Below, piece after piece: positions 1-8,627 of a DNA stretch of 64,000 nt. This stretch comes from Flammeovirgaceae bacterium UBA7330 (GTDB lineage: Bacteria > Bacteroidota > Bacteroidia > Cytophagales > Cyclobacteriaceae), in NCBI GenBank assembly GCA_002471275.1, contig DKPQ01000005.1, forward strand, positions 620,001-684,000, given 5' to 3'. Each line of letters begins with the position of its first letter. Position 1 is the stretch's first letter. Under the pieces are notes generated by a model. That model ran no database searches and was not told where the DNA came from. It was given only the letters and a program-made list of their open reading frames with translations. Made by a program: the position numbers and the translations under genes.

Positions 1-233
1 TCAAACTTTAAAACCAATCCGTCAAAATCCAATTTCAAATCAGTCACCTCGCTGGTCACGCGCAAAGTTTCAGAATCGACTCGCTGATCAAGCTCACAAT
101 CAAATTTATTCACGTTGGTTTTGCCATGAATGATCAGGGTACTCGACACTATCTCCACTTCATGCAGGCCCGACCTGGCTTGCGGGGGCTCGAACGATAC
201 CAGTAAAAGGCCTAAACAGAGTAACCAATTCAT
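1..233 (-). CDS. YceI-like secreted protein, N-terminal part only
   Basis: An open reading frame begins at an ATG (complement of 231-233) and stays open for 77 codons to the left edge, so only the N-terminus is present. It opens with a short hydrophobic signal-like segment (MNWLLCLGLLLVSF) and then reads STLIIHGKTNVNKFDCEL at about residues 31-48. That resembles the first strands of the YceI/polyisoprenoid-binding lipocalin-like fold (a strand, HG-TN, then a conserved F-C/E region). YceI-family proteins are periplasmic and bind lipophilic molecules; the exact ligand cannot be inferred. The gene lies 18 nt downstream of the response-regulator gene on the same strand, so it may be the tail of that transcript. 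The family assignment is tentative because most of the protein is missing. Confidence 0.6.
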   Translation of the reverse strand, partial: MNWLLCLGLLLVSFEPPQARSGLHEVEIVSSTLIIHGKTNVNKFDCELDQRVDSETLRVTSEVTDLKLDFDGLVLKF

Positions 234-251
234 TGGCAATCAGCAGTTGGT

Positions 252-1304
252 TTAGTATCGGATGGCACTTAGTCCGTCAGGCTCCAAAATTTGTATAGTA
301 CCACCTTCAATCTTGATGAGACCATCTTTCTTAAATTCCGAAAGGATCCTGATGACAGATTCGGTAGCTGTTCCCACCATGCTGGCCAGATCTGCACGCG
401 TCACTTCAAAAGATACTTTTCCATCGGATTTTTCCTGATAGGTGTTGTATAGTTTCATAAGTGAATCAGCGGTTCTCTTTCTCACAGTATCATAAGCCAT
501 TTCCATGAGGTTATGCTCTTTCGCCAGGAGGTTTTGGGACAGCATTTTTATGAATTGAGAAGACACTTCTCTGTTTTGGAATATGAGATCCTGGAAATCT
601 TTCCGGGGAATAAGGCTAAGTTCAGTTTCGTCCAGAGCCTGGGCAAATTCAGTCCTGTCGGTGTCTTGAATCAAAGCATTTTCACCCAGGAAATCTCCGT
701 CTTTGAGGATGTCAATGATAAATTCTTTGCCGTCTTCATTGATCTGGTAGGTCTTGATTTTGCCTTTGATAATTTTATAAGCGTAGGAGGCAAAATCTCC
801 CTGTCTGTAGATTATGTCTTTTTTCTTAAATACCCGTGTCTTGCTATTTTTCTCCAGGTCTTTTAGTTCATCGTATCTACGAGCTTGCTGAATGAAGTCC
901 TCAAATTCATTTTTGGCAGAAAGTTTATCATATTTTTCTAACCTCCGCTCAATGGCATTCAACAGTTCCATTTCTTCGAATGGCTTGGTAATGTAATCAT
1001 CAGCGCCCAGGTTCATTCCTTTTCGGAAATCACTCATTTCAGACTTAGCTGTCAGAAAAATAAATGGGATAGAAGCAATTTCAGGATTTTTACCAATCAG
1101 ATAAATGACTTCGTACCCATCCATCTCAGGCATCATGATGTCGCAAAGGATTAAGTTGGGCTTAATTTCCAGTGCTTTTTTTACACCTTCTTTACCATTA
1201 CTTGCTGTAAAGGGTTCGTAATTGGATAGATCTAAGAGTTCAGCAATATTTTCTCTTACATCTTCCTGATCTTCGATGATCAGTATTTTCTTCTTAGTTT
1301 GCAT
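252..1304 (-). CDS. Response regulator fused to a CRP/FNR-family DNA-binding module
   Basis: 350 residues with three parts. Residues 5-122 form a receiver domain with the acidic pair E11/D12, phospho-acceptor D55 (LILCDIMMPEMDG), T85 and K107 (ITKPFEE). Residues about 155-265 form a cyclic-nucleotide-binding-type beta roll (FKKKDIIYRQGD, GDFLGE). Residues about 295-345 form a Crp winged helix-turn-helix whose recognition helix reads TESVIRIL; the Glu and Arg that contact TGA/TCA half sites in FNR and CRP are both kept. There is no cysteine outside the receiver domain, so it cannot carry an FNR-type Fe-S cluster. The gene starts 2 nt after the stop of the histidine kinase, so the two are co-transcribed and almost certainly partners. 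By inference it binds the FNR-type boxes in front of the cbb3 oxidase genes. Confidence 0.9.
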   Translation of the reverse strand: MQTKKKILIIEDQEDVRENIAELLDLSNYEPFTASNGKEGVKKALEIKPNLILCDIMMPEMDGYEVIYLIGKNPEIASIPFIFLTAKSEMSDFRKGMNLGADDYITKPFEEMELLNAIERRLEKYDKLSAKNEFEDFIQQARRYDELKDLEKNSKTRVFKKKDIIYRQGDFASYAYKIIKGKIKTYQINEDGKEFIIDILKDGDFLGENALIQDTDRTEFAQALDETELSLIPRKDFQDLIFQNREVSSQFIKMLSQNLLAKEHNLMEMAYDTVRKRTADSLMKLYNTYQEKSDGKVSFEVTRADLASMVGTATESVIRILSEFKKDGLIKIEGGTIQILEPDGLSAIRY

Positions 1305-1306
1305 AG

Positions 1307-2611
1307 CTATTTTAATACTGACGGAAATCTAATCATAAACGTTGTTCCTTCTCCAACTTTGCTGGTGAAAGAGATCTTGCCATTGAGTAGATCCAGGTAT
1401 CGTTTCACAATATTTAGTCCTAACCCCGTACCACCAATGTTACTGACATTTCCTGCTCTGAAAAATCGTTCAAACAAATTTTTCTGATCAGCCTCGGGAA
1501 TGCCAATACCCTGATCAATGACTTTGATGATCACCTCATCATCATCACAATCAGTGATTACACTCACTGGTTTTTGATCAGGGGAATACTTGATCGCGTT
1601 TGAGACCAAATTTATCACTATGTTTTGAATAAGGTGAGGGTCTGATTGTATTGTCAGGTCTTTTTTGAAATCAAACGTTATTTTTTGGCCTTTTTTCAGG
1701 GTGTGTTCAAAATTGTCTTTGATCTGAAGCAATAATTCATTCAGGGTAATTTCTTTTGAATTTACCTGGATATGCCCGCTTTCAAGTCTTTCCAGGGAAA
1801 GAAAATCATTGAGAATGTTGTTTAGGTTCTGAACAGAAGATTTGATCTTGTCAATGTGGCGTTGGCGCTTATCCTGTTCATCTGTCTGAGTATATTTTGC
1901 CAGCAGATTGGCCGAAGAAAGTACGGTGGTGAGTGGTGTCTTAAATTCGTGACTGGCCATGGAAATAAAACGTGTTTTCATTTCATTGAGCTCCTTTTCT
2001 TTTTCCAGGGCTTTCAAGATCTCTTTTTCTGCCTTTTTGATTTCTTCCAGACTTTCTTTCAATGCCTGCTCAGCCAGCTTTCTTTCTCTAATCTGGCTCT
2101 CTAGTCCCAGGTTGAGATGTTCAAGCTCCCGGGTTCGTTCTTTCACCTTGTTTTCCAGTTGTTGCGTGTAGTTCTCAAGTTTTGACCGACTTTCTGCTAA
2201 GGCCAGTTCTTGTTTTTTCCTTTGGCTGATGTCCGTCACAAAAGCAATAACTAAATGTTCTCCTTCATGCTTCATGTGAGACAAGCTGATCTCAAGGGGA
2301 AATTCGTCTCCTGATTTTTTTAACCCCACTAAATCCCGCCCACTACCCATTGGCCGGGTAGTAGGATTTTTGATGTAGTTTGACCGGTGATTGACATGGT
2401 GCTTTCTTAAGTGGCTGGGAATAAGGTCCTCCACTGATTTGTTCTCTAGCTCTAATCCTTCATATCCAAACAGCAAATTGGCCCGATCGTTAGCGAGTTT
2501 GATCTGGCCTTTGGAATCAGCAATGAGGATTCCCTCTCCGGCATTGACAAATATTTTGTTCAACAGCTCATATCCTTTGTTTGATATCAAATAGCTTCTG
2601 TTGATTTCCAT
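1307..2611 (-). CDS. PAS-domain sensor histidine kinase
   Basis: 434 residues and no membrane segment, so predicted cytoplasmic. A PAS domain spans about residues 15-132 (GEGILIADSKGQIKLAN, VIAFVTDISQRKK) and a long charged coiled coil about 133-212. The HisKA domain carries phospho-acceptor H221 in SMASHEFKTPL. The HATPase_c domain has an N box (NLVSNAIKYSP), a G1 box (DQGIGIP) and a G2 box (GTGLGLNIVKRYL). It is followed immediately by the REC-CRP regulator gene, its likely substrate. The PAS ligand (heme, flavin or none) is not visible from sequence. Because the neighbours are cbb3 oxidase genes, an oxygen or redox signal is a reasonable but unproven inference. Confidence 0.93.
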   Translation of the reverse strand: MEINRSYLISNKGYELLNKIFVNAGEGILIADSKGQIKLANDRANLLFGYEGLELENKSVEDLIPSHLRKHHVNHRSNYIKNPTTRPMGSGRDLVGLKKSGDEFPLEISLSHMKHEGEHLVIAFVTDISQRKKQELALAESRSKLENYTQQLENKVKERTRELEHLNLGLESQIRERKLAEQALKESLEEIKKAEKEILKALEKEKELNEMKTRFISMASHEFKTPLTTVLSSANLLAKYTQTDEQDKRQRHIDKIKSSVQNLNNILNDFLSLERLESGHIQVNSKEITLNELLLQIKDNFEHTLKKGQKITFDFKKDLTIQSDPHLIQNIVINLVSNAIKYSPDQKPVSVITDCDDDEVIIKVIDQGIGIPEADQKNLFERFFRAGNVSNIGGTGLGLNIVKRYLDLLNGKISFTSKVGEGTTFMIRFPSVLK

Positions 2612-2688
2612 TCTGGTATCGTCGATATGGGTTTATTGGTAATTAAAATCCTGAGCCATTAAGGTACTGATTTATTTCATTTTTTATT

Positions 2689-2732
2689 TTGATAGATATC
2701 AGAAATCAGGCCTTATGAGGGATTTAGTTTTG
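2689..2732 (+). promoter_or_regulatory. FNR-type box and -7 element in front of uspA-ccoI
   Basis: TTGATAGATATCAG at 2689-2702 matches the FNR consensus TTGAT-N4-ATCAA at 9 of 10 positions. Thirty bases downstream, TAGTTTTG at 2725-2732 fits the Bacteroidota -7 element TAnnTTTG exactly. A start site a few bases after that puts the centre of the box near -40, the class II activator position. There is no TTG at the normal -33 distance, which also fits an activator-dependent promoter. The start site is inferred, not measured. Confidence 0.6.
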
Positions 2733-2754
2733 TTTTTATTCATGAGGGCTGGAA

Positions 2755-3210
2755 ATGATCCGATTTAAAAGAATTCTTATACCAACAGATTTTAGTCCTG
2801 CGGCATGGAATGCTATCAATATGGCTATTGATATGTGCTGTGGGGAGAAAGCCTCAATCACATTGCTCCATGTTTACCCCTCCAGTGCCAAATTTGATAA
2901 ACGCACAAAATCCTTTGATTCCGGGCTTAATTCAGACTTGAAAGGACTGGAACAAAGAATGATTACGTTTAGTGAGGAATTATCTAAAGGGAAAGATCTG
3001 GAAATAGATTCTGTGATCCTGTCGGGATGGGTAGATGAAGAGATATTGAGCTTCATTCAAAAAAACGATTTTGATCTGGTAATTATGGGAGTCAATAGCA
3101 ATGGATTAGACAACAGACCCGGTAGTCATATCACCCAAATGATTGAGAAGACAAATACACCCCTGATGGTAATTCCAAACAACCAGACTAAAACTGCTAT
3201 CACGCATTAA
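2755..3210 (+). CDS. Universal stress protein (UspA family)
   Basis: 151 residues, one Usp domain of normal length. The N-terminus (RFKRILIPTDFSPAAWNAI) and the C-terminal ATP-binding loop (IMGVNSNG ... RPGSHITQMI) followed by PLMVIP are typical of the ATP-binding branch. UspA proteins are cytoplasmic stress and growth-arrest proteins of poorly defined biochemical role. The stop codon directly abuts the ATG of the copper ATPase gene (0 nt), so the two form an operon behind the FNR-type promoter. Usp genes are common members of FNR-type regulons, which suits this position. Confidence 0.92.
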   Translation: MIRFKRILIPTDFSPAAWNAINMAIDMCCGEKASITLLHVYPSSAKFDKRTKSFDSGLNSDLKGLEQRMITFSEELSKGKDLEIDSVILSGWVDEEILSFIQKNDFDLVIMGVNSNGLDNRPGSHITQMIEKTNTPLMVIPNNQTKTAITH

Positions 3211-5607
3211 ATGGGTACTGTTGCAGAGGTAAATATCCAATGCGATCACTGTGGTGATTTATGCTCAACAGAGATTATCACCTATGAAGACAAACATTTT
3301 TGCTGTCATGGTTGCAAGGCTGTCTTTGAGTTGCTGGAATCATCAAACCTGGCTGGCTATTACCAAAATGAAGGTTTGCAAGCTAGTAAAATAGCAGATC
3401 GAAGTACACTTGAGAAAAAGTTTGCTTACCTGGATAATCCAGTGGTCCTTGAAAAGCTTGTACGATATCAGGATGATAATATTTCTACCATTAAATTCTT
3501 CTTACCCTCCATCCATTGTAGCTCCTGCATTTATCTGCTCGAAAATCTGCCCAGGCTCAACAAACATATTGTGCAGTCGAGGGTGAATTTCCTCAAGAAG
3601 GAAGCCACGGTCACCTTTGATCATTTCATCTCATTAAAAGAAGTCGTTTTCCTCTTATCAGGGATTGGGTATGAGCCAACCATCAACCTGGATGATGCGG
3701 AGGAAAAGGTCGTTAAGCCCCGAAACAACCATACCTTAAAAGTTGCTGTGGCAGGTTTCTGTTTTGGGAATAGCATGCTGATCAGCCTTCCGGAATATCT
3801 GGATACAGGATTTCATCTTGAAGAATCATTCCAATCACTCTTCAGCTGGATAAACCTGGCACTGATGATTCCTGTCTTACTTTTCTCATCCAGAGATTAT
3901 TTCATTAGTGCTTATAAAGGCATCAGGAGTCAGTTTCTCAATATTGATGTACCTATTTCTATGGGGATTGCTACCCTGGCTTTAAGAAGTACCTACGAGA
4001 TTGCCTGGCAGGTTGGACCGGGCTATATTGATTCACTTACAGGATTGGTTTTTTTCCTGCTGATTGGAAAATGGTACCAGGACAAGAGCTACCAGGCCTT
4101 GTCCTTCGACAGAGACTACAAGTCTTATTTCCCCATTGCTTCTACTGTACTAAAGGATGGAAAAGAAGACTCCACCATGCTGGCAGATTTAAAGCCCGGG
4201 GATGTACTGATCATTCACAATCAGGAGCTCATCCCAGCCGATTCCATATTGCTGGATGGAAAAGCTTCTGTGGATTACAGCTTTATCAGCGGAGAGTCTG
4301 ACCTTGTTTTAAAGAAGTCAGGAGATAGACTTTTTTCAGGTGGAAGGCAGATTGGACAGCCCATAAAGATTGAATTGACAAAATCAGTAAATAATAGCGA
4401 GCTAACTCAGCTATGGAATAAAGGTTCGCTCCATGAAGAAGACGAGCTGCAATACCAAAATATAGTGGATCGGGTAAGCAAGTATTTCACCCTGGTAATC
4501 ATGCTAATTGCTGCAGGGGCCGGTGTTTACTGGGCCATGTTCGATTCTTCTAAAATCTGGGATTCGATCACAGCAGTATTAATAGTGGCCTGCCCTTGTG
4601 CTCTGGCATTGGCCATTCCGTTTAGCTATGGCCATGGCATACGTATTTTGGGATTGAAAGGGCTTTATCTCAAGAATTCAACGGTAATTGAGAAGCTGTC
4701 AAAAATAAAGTCAGTAGTCTTTGATAAAACGGGTACATTAACAAAGAATGTCAAGGGAGGAGTGAGGTTTGTGGGAAAACAACTGGATGAAGAACAACAA
4801 AAGCTGATTAAACTGGTAACCGGTAATTCTGCTCACCCTTTGAGTAAGTTGATTCATGGCAGCATTGATATTTCCCCGAATAGGGATCAATCGATTAGCT
4901 TGTTTGAAGAGGCCCTGGGGCATGGGATTTTGGCGATTATATCAGATCAAAAAGTGAGATTAGGATCGGGACAATGGCTGAGTGTGAAATCCAATGAGGA
5001 TTCAGAAAGAGAATCCCGTGTGTATGTTGAGATTAATAATGAGGTTATTGGCTATTATGGTGTCACATCAACTTACAGGAAGGACATTTTTGAGATATTA
5101 AAAGACCTTAAAAATCAATTCAGGCTCTATCTACTTTCAGGGGACAATGACAAAGAGCGAAAAAACCTGGATCCCTACTTTGATTACCTTGAGTTTAATC
5201 AAAAACCCACTCAGAAGCTGGAGTTTGTGGACAGCCTAAAAGAAGATACCCTGATGGTTGGGGATGGTCTCAATGATGCGGGTGCTCTCAAGTCTGCCTC
5301 CGTAGGGTTTGCTGTGAGCGAAAATATTCACCAGTTTTCACCATCCTGCGACGGAATTCTCGCCGCTAAAAGCCTGAAATTTCTACCCGATGTTCTGTCG
5401 TTCTCAAAAGCCGTCAGAAATGTGGTTATTACTGCATTTGGAATCTCATTCCTCTATAACCTGGTAGGGTTATCATTCGCTGTGACCGGCAATCTCTCAC
5501 CCATTGTTTCTGCCATCATCATGCCTATTAGCTCGGTAACGGTCGTGGGATTTATCACACTTGCAGTGAATATCAAAGGTGCACAGCTGTTTAAAAACAG
5601 CCATTAA
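3211..5607 (+). CDS. ccoI: Copper-translocating P-type ATPase for cbb3 oxidase assembly (CcoI/FixI type)
   Basis: 798 residues. The N-terminus has a cysteine-rich metal-binding segment (C11, C14, C18; C31/C32/C35 in FCCHGCKAVF) followed by an HMA domain with C103xxC106 (IHCSSCIYLL). The P1B core shows the actuator motif SGES, the membrane metal site CPC near residue 462 (VACPCALALA), phosphorylation motif DKTGT near residue 505, the HP locus (SAHPLSKL) and the hinge GDGLNDAG. The doubled cysteine-rich N-terminus is typical of CcoI/FixI/CopA2, slow Cu(I) exporters that supply the CuB centre of cbb3 oxidase, and the nearby ccoNOQP genes support this over a detoxifying CopA. Its 3' end overlaps the convergent beta-barrel gene by 4 nt. 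Confidence 0.92.
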   Translation: MGTVAEVNIQCDHCGDLCSTEIITYEDKHFCCHGCKAVFELLESSNLAGYYQNEGLQASKIADRSTLEKKFAYLDNPVVLEKLVRYQDDNISTIKFFLPSIHCSSCIYLLENLPRLNKHIVQSRVNFLKKEATVTFDHFISLKEVVFLLSGIGYEPTINLDDAEEKVVKPRNNHTLKVAVAGFCFGNSMLISLPEYLDTGFHLEESFQSLFSWINLALMIPVLLFSSRDYFISAYKGIRSQFLNIDVPISMGIATLALRSTYEIAWQVGPGYIDSLTGLVFFLLIGKWYQDKSYQALSFDRDYKSYFPIASTVLKDGKEDSTMLADLKPGDVLIIHNQELIPADSILLDGKASVDYSFISGESDLVLKKSGDRLFSGGRQIGQPIKIELTKSVNNSELTQLWNKGSLHEEDELQYQNIVDRVSKYFTLVIMLIAAGAGVYWAMFDSSKIWDSITAVLIVACPCALALAIPFSYGHGIRILGLKGLYLKNSTVIEKLSKIKSVVFDKTGTLTKNVKGGVRFVGKQLDEEQQKLIKLVTGNSAHPLSKLIHGSIDISPNRDQSISLFEEALGHGILAIISDQKVRLGSGQWLSVKSNEDSERESRVYVEINNEVIGYYGVTSTYRKDIFEILKDLKNQFRLYLLSGDNDKERKNLDPYFDYLEFNQKPTQKLEFVDSLKEDTLMVGDGLNDAGALKSASVGFAVSENIHQFSPSCDGILAAKSLKFLPDVLSFSKAVRNVVITAFGISFLYNLVGLSFAVTGNLSPIVSAIIMPISSVTVVGFITLAVNIKGAQLFKNSH

Positions 5608-8327
5608 ATCTCCTTGAAATCTTCTATGGTAGTACCCGGGCTGAAATGACGGATATTGTAAGTAAACGTTAACATGAAATACCGCTGAAGTACAGTGCTT
5701 TGACGATCCTCTACATACGATTCACTGATATTTCTAGTGGCATTGTTGTTTTGCTGAAGCAGATCATACACGTTAATGCTGATCTCTGCCAGATCATTTT
5801 TAAGGAATTTTTTCCCTGCACTCATGTTCATTAGCAGTGAGCTATTGTCATAAGCTGCAGACAAGCCGGTATTCAGCTGATAATTGAGATTTGCACGATA
5901 GACAAAACCATCCAGGAATACCCACCGATATTTCACACCAGTAGAATGTGTGTAATAATTATTGTTGAGATTAGACTGGACCGAATTTTCAACAGTGTGA
6001 TAGTAAGTTCTTGCAGAAATGTTAAAATCAACTTTTTCACTGATATTGCTACTCAGGGAAAAACCTAGCCAATACCTGTTGTTGTCCGAAAAGTTAGTCT
6101 CTCCATTTACCTGTCCGGGTCTTCTCATGTATCTCAACCCGCCATATACCCGCATGTTTGTCTTGATGAGTGAAATAGGCTGACCATAACTCATATAGTA
6201 ATACCCATAATAGTACCCGTCAAGGTTGACCGGGAACCGATAGAGAGACCCTTCGGATAAGATAACTCCATCGGCAATTTCGATCGGTTCATCCTCCGTA
6301 GAAATGGTTGCATTGGTAATAAGATTCTTGGCCATTGAAGCATATAGGGTAGCAAAGAATGATTTCTCTGTATCCATATTATTAGACCAGAATCTAAGCC
6401 TTCCTGAGTGATAATATGTTTGTCCAAGATCGGGGTTTCCCGAGCTCAGCTGTGTTGGGTTTGAGTTATCTATTACGTCCTGCAACTGAGAAATGGATGG
6501 GTTATTGGTCCAGGTTCTGTAGTCCATCTCAATTCTTTTATTTTCATTGAAATGGTAGTTGAGCCGTGCAGAGGGCAGGATACTGGTAAATTTTTTCTCC
6601 TGATCAAAAGGCCTGGGGAATTGCTGGTTGTTGTTCAGGTTGGCCACCTGATACTCAGTCTCTACCTGAAGCCTCATTTTTTCTGTACGGTATTGGTACC
6701 CCAGTTCAGCTTCCTGTCTCAGGTACTTGCTGTCAAAGGTGTTGCTGAGTGTGGTATCGATTTCTCTAAGCTCCTGAAATTCATCTACATTGTAAGTGAT
6801 TTTATCCGAGTCATCTAATTTGTCACTAATCTCATACTCGATCTCCATCATGCTGTTTTTACCAAGCGGCTCAGTATAGGAGAATTGTGTCCCCCAGGAG
6901 AATCCTTGTCTGTCCCTGGTAGTTTCCTGGTTGATAATACTTAGACTGTCGCCATATTGAAAAAACCGATTCTCAGCATATTGGTTGGAGTAGTCTTTGT
7001 TGGGGTGAACGCCCGTTCTGACACCGGTGGTAAATGAGCGCCCTTCTTTGTCAAATTTATGGCTGTAGTAAATATTATTGAAGAAATCATAGTTCCTAAG
7101 ATATCCTCTGGCAATGTTGTGAGTAGCATTGAGTCTTTCGCTTCCGACAGCATTTTCTCCTGTAAAGTCGTTGGTATTTCTGTTGTAGTCATACCTGAAA
7201 TTAGGCCTGGAGATAATGGTGTTCTTGTCGTCTTCATATTTCACTTTCAGGTTGAAAGTATGCGAATTATCTATTCGTTCTGATGCCCTGTCTTCATCGT
7301 AGATCCTGATGCTGTCAGATTCAAATACAAATTCACGGGTAAGATTCTGCTGCTCGGTGGTGTTTTGGTTTGAAAACTGGTAGTTACCACTAAACTCTAC
7401 CTTGTCACCCCAGTCATCATTGAAGTTCACCCCAAAACTATGTGTGTTGATCAGCCCGTTTCTGTTTTGAGCATCTCCTATATTCCCAGGATCAGATGAA
7501 TATTTTATGGTGTTGATGTTATTGCTGAATCCTGTCACGGTGATCCTGCGGTCGTTGTTGAAAAAGTTGACGCTGGCCGCACCATTGTAAGTTTCATCAG
7601 TTCCTAAGCCTACGGTTGATTTTCCAAACTGACCTTTTTTGCGGTCTGGTTTGGTAATGATATTGATGGTTTTTTGCCGTTCACCATCATCAAATCCACT
7701 CAATTGTGCTTTATCACTTTTCTTATCGTAAATCTGGATACTGGCCACAACTTCAGCAGGAAGGTTTTGCAATGCAGCACTGACATCGCCTCCAAAGAAG
7801 GGTTTTCCATCTACCAGGATCACCTGTACATCTTCTCCATTGGCCTGAAGCTTGCCATCTTCGGTGGATATTCCCGGTAATTTTTCAATAAGCTCCTGAG
7901 AGGAGGCATCTTTGGCTGTCTTGTAGGCACCAGCACTAAACTGTATGGTATCACCCTTTTGCATGGTGGCTGTTGGTTTTGCCACTACTTCTACAGCTCC
8001 AAGCACCTGGGTTTTTTCCCTGATCTCCAGCGTCCCCATGTCAAAATCTTTTTCAAGTTTGATGGTATCAATGAGTGGCTGAAAACCGATGAAACTGATC
8101 TGCACATAGAATGTGCCTTTTGGAAGTCCTGTCACCTGAAAATAGCCATTGAAGTCCGTGACGCTACCTCCGGCTAGCGAAGAATCTGACGGGTTTATCA
8201 CAGCGATGGTAGCTCCGGGAATGGTTTCCCCGTCTTCTGCACTTTGGATGATACCTGTGAGATTAATGTCTTGCGAAAAAGAAACAAAACTCGAAACGAG
8301 TAGGCTGAAAAATAAAAACTTCTTCAT
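5604..8327 (-). CDS. TonB-receptor-like outer-membrane beta-barrel protein
   Basis: 907 residues. It has a signal peptide (MKKFLFFSLLVSSFVSFSQ), a carboxypeptidase-regulatory-like beta-sandwich at about 20-100 (LTGIIQSAEDGETIPGATI), a plug-like domain at about 115-225 (LPGISTEDGKLQANGE, VILVDGKPFFGG) and a long barrel rich in aromatic residues and Asn. This is the Bacteroidota OMP_b-brl_3 type, related to TonB-dependent receptors; no clear TonB box is visible and the substrate is unknown. The gene lies between the two halves of the cbb3 locus on the opposite strand, and its stop codon interlocks with that of ccoI in a shared TTAA. A role in metal or heme uptake for the oxidase is possible but there is no direct sign of it. 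Confidence 0.85.
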   Translation of the reverse strand: MKKFLFFSLLVSSFVSFSQDINLTGIIQSAEDGETIPGATIAVINPSDSSLAGGSVTDFNGYFQVTGLPKGTFYVQISFIGFQPLIDTIKLEKDFDMGTLEIREKTQVLGAVEVVAKPTATMQKGDTIQFSAGAYKTAKDASSQELIEKLPGISTEDGKLQANGEDVQVILVDGKPFFGGDVSAALQNLPAEVVASIQIYDKKSDKAQLSGFDDGERQKTINIITKPDRKKGQFGKSTVGLGTDETYNGAASVNFFNNDRRITVTGFSNNINTIKYSSDPGNIGDAQNRNGLINTHSFGVNFNDDWGDKVEFSGNYQFSNQNTTEQQNLTREFVFESDSIRIYDEDRASERIDNSHTFNLKVKYEDDKNTIISRPNFRYDYNRNTNDFTGENAVGSERLNATHNIARGYLRNYDFFNNIYYSHKFDKEGRSFTTGVRTGVHPNKDYSNQYAENRFFQYGDSLSIINQETTRDRQGFSWGTQFSYTEPLGKNSMMEIEYEISDKLDDSDKITYNVDEFQELREIDTTLSNTFDSKYLRQEAELGYQYRTEKMRLQVETEYQVANLNNNQQFPRPFDQEKKFTSILPSARLNYHFNENKRIEMDYRTWTNNPSISQLQDVIDNSNPTQLSSGNPDLGQTYYHSGRLRFWSNNMDTEKSFFATLYASMAKNLITNATISTEDEPIEIADGVILSEGSLYRFPVNLDGYYYGYYYMSYGQPISLIKTNMRVYGGLRYMRRPGQVNGETNFSDNNRYWLGFSLSSNISEKVDFNISARTYYHTVENSVQSNLNNNYYTHSTGVKYRWVFLDGFVYRANLNYQLNTGLSAAYDNSSLLMNMSAGKKFLKNDLAEISINVYDLLQQNNNATRNISESYVEDRQSTVLQRYFMLTFTYNIRHFSPGTTIEDFKEI

Positions 8328-8627
8328 TCAATTTTTTAATAAAACCCAATCATTCACCGTTAGGCAATGCTTAAGAAAACGCTAATGTTGAAATTGTGAA
8401 AAGTGATACTGAATAGTATCTAAATTGTAAATTTAGGTATATAAACATTAATAACTTGTAATTGAACGCAAAAAAGGAGGATTTGGTTGATTTCAATTGC
8501 ATTTACATGATGCACCGTTTTGTTCGTTATTCCCTTTAGAGTATTCCACGCATGACAAAAATCAGTTTTGTCATTGAATAGGCTCATGTTGCTCATCATG
8601 AATTGAACTTAATCTTGCTCTCATATC
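8328..8627. other. Divergent intergenic region of the cbb3 operon
   Basis: 300 bases without a gene, between the outward-facing starts of the beta-barrel gene and ccoS. It contains two short AT-rich palindromes, GATACT-N4-AGTATC at 8405-8420 and CTAAAT-N5-ATTTAG at 8420-8436. It also holds a perfect 8-bp hairpin overlapping an FNR-like box at 8552-8573, described separately. A possible promoter for ccoS is TTG at 8589 with TAATCTTG (7 of 8 to TAnnTTTG) at 8610-8617. Confidence 0.5.
8552..8573 (+). promoter_or_regulatory. FNR-like half-site pair overlapping a perfect inverted repeat, upstream of ccoS
   Basis: ATGACAAAAATCAG at 8552-8565 keeps the TGA-N6-TCA core of an FNR/CRP site but matches the full TTGAT-N4-ATCAA consensus at only 7 of 10 positions. 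The same bases form the left half of a perfect inverted repeat, TGACAAAA at 8553-8560 and TTTTGTCA at 8566-8573 with a 5-nt loop. If transcription starts near 8621, the box centre is about -62, the class I activator position. It is weaker than the box in front of uspA-ccoI. Confidence 0.4.

Noticed and set aside
8405..8436. Two short AT-rich palindromes as operators
   Set aside because: Six-base arms in AT-rich intergenic DNA are expected by chance; no second line of evidence.
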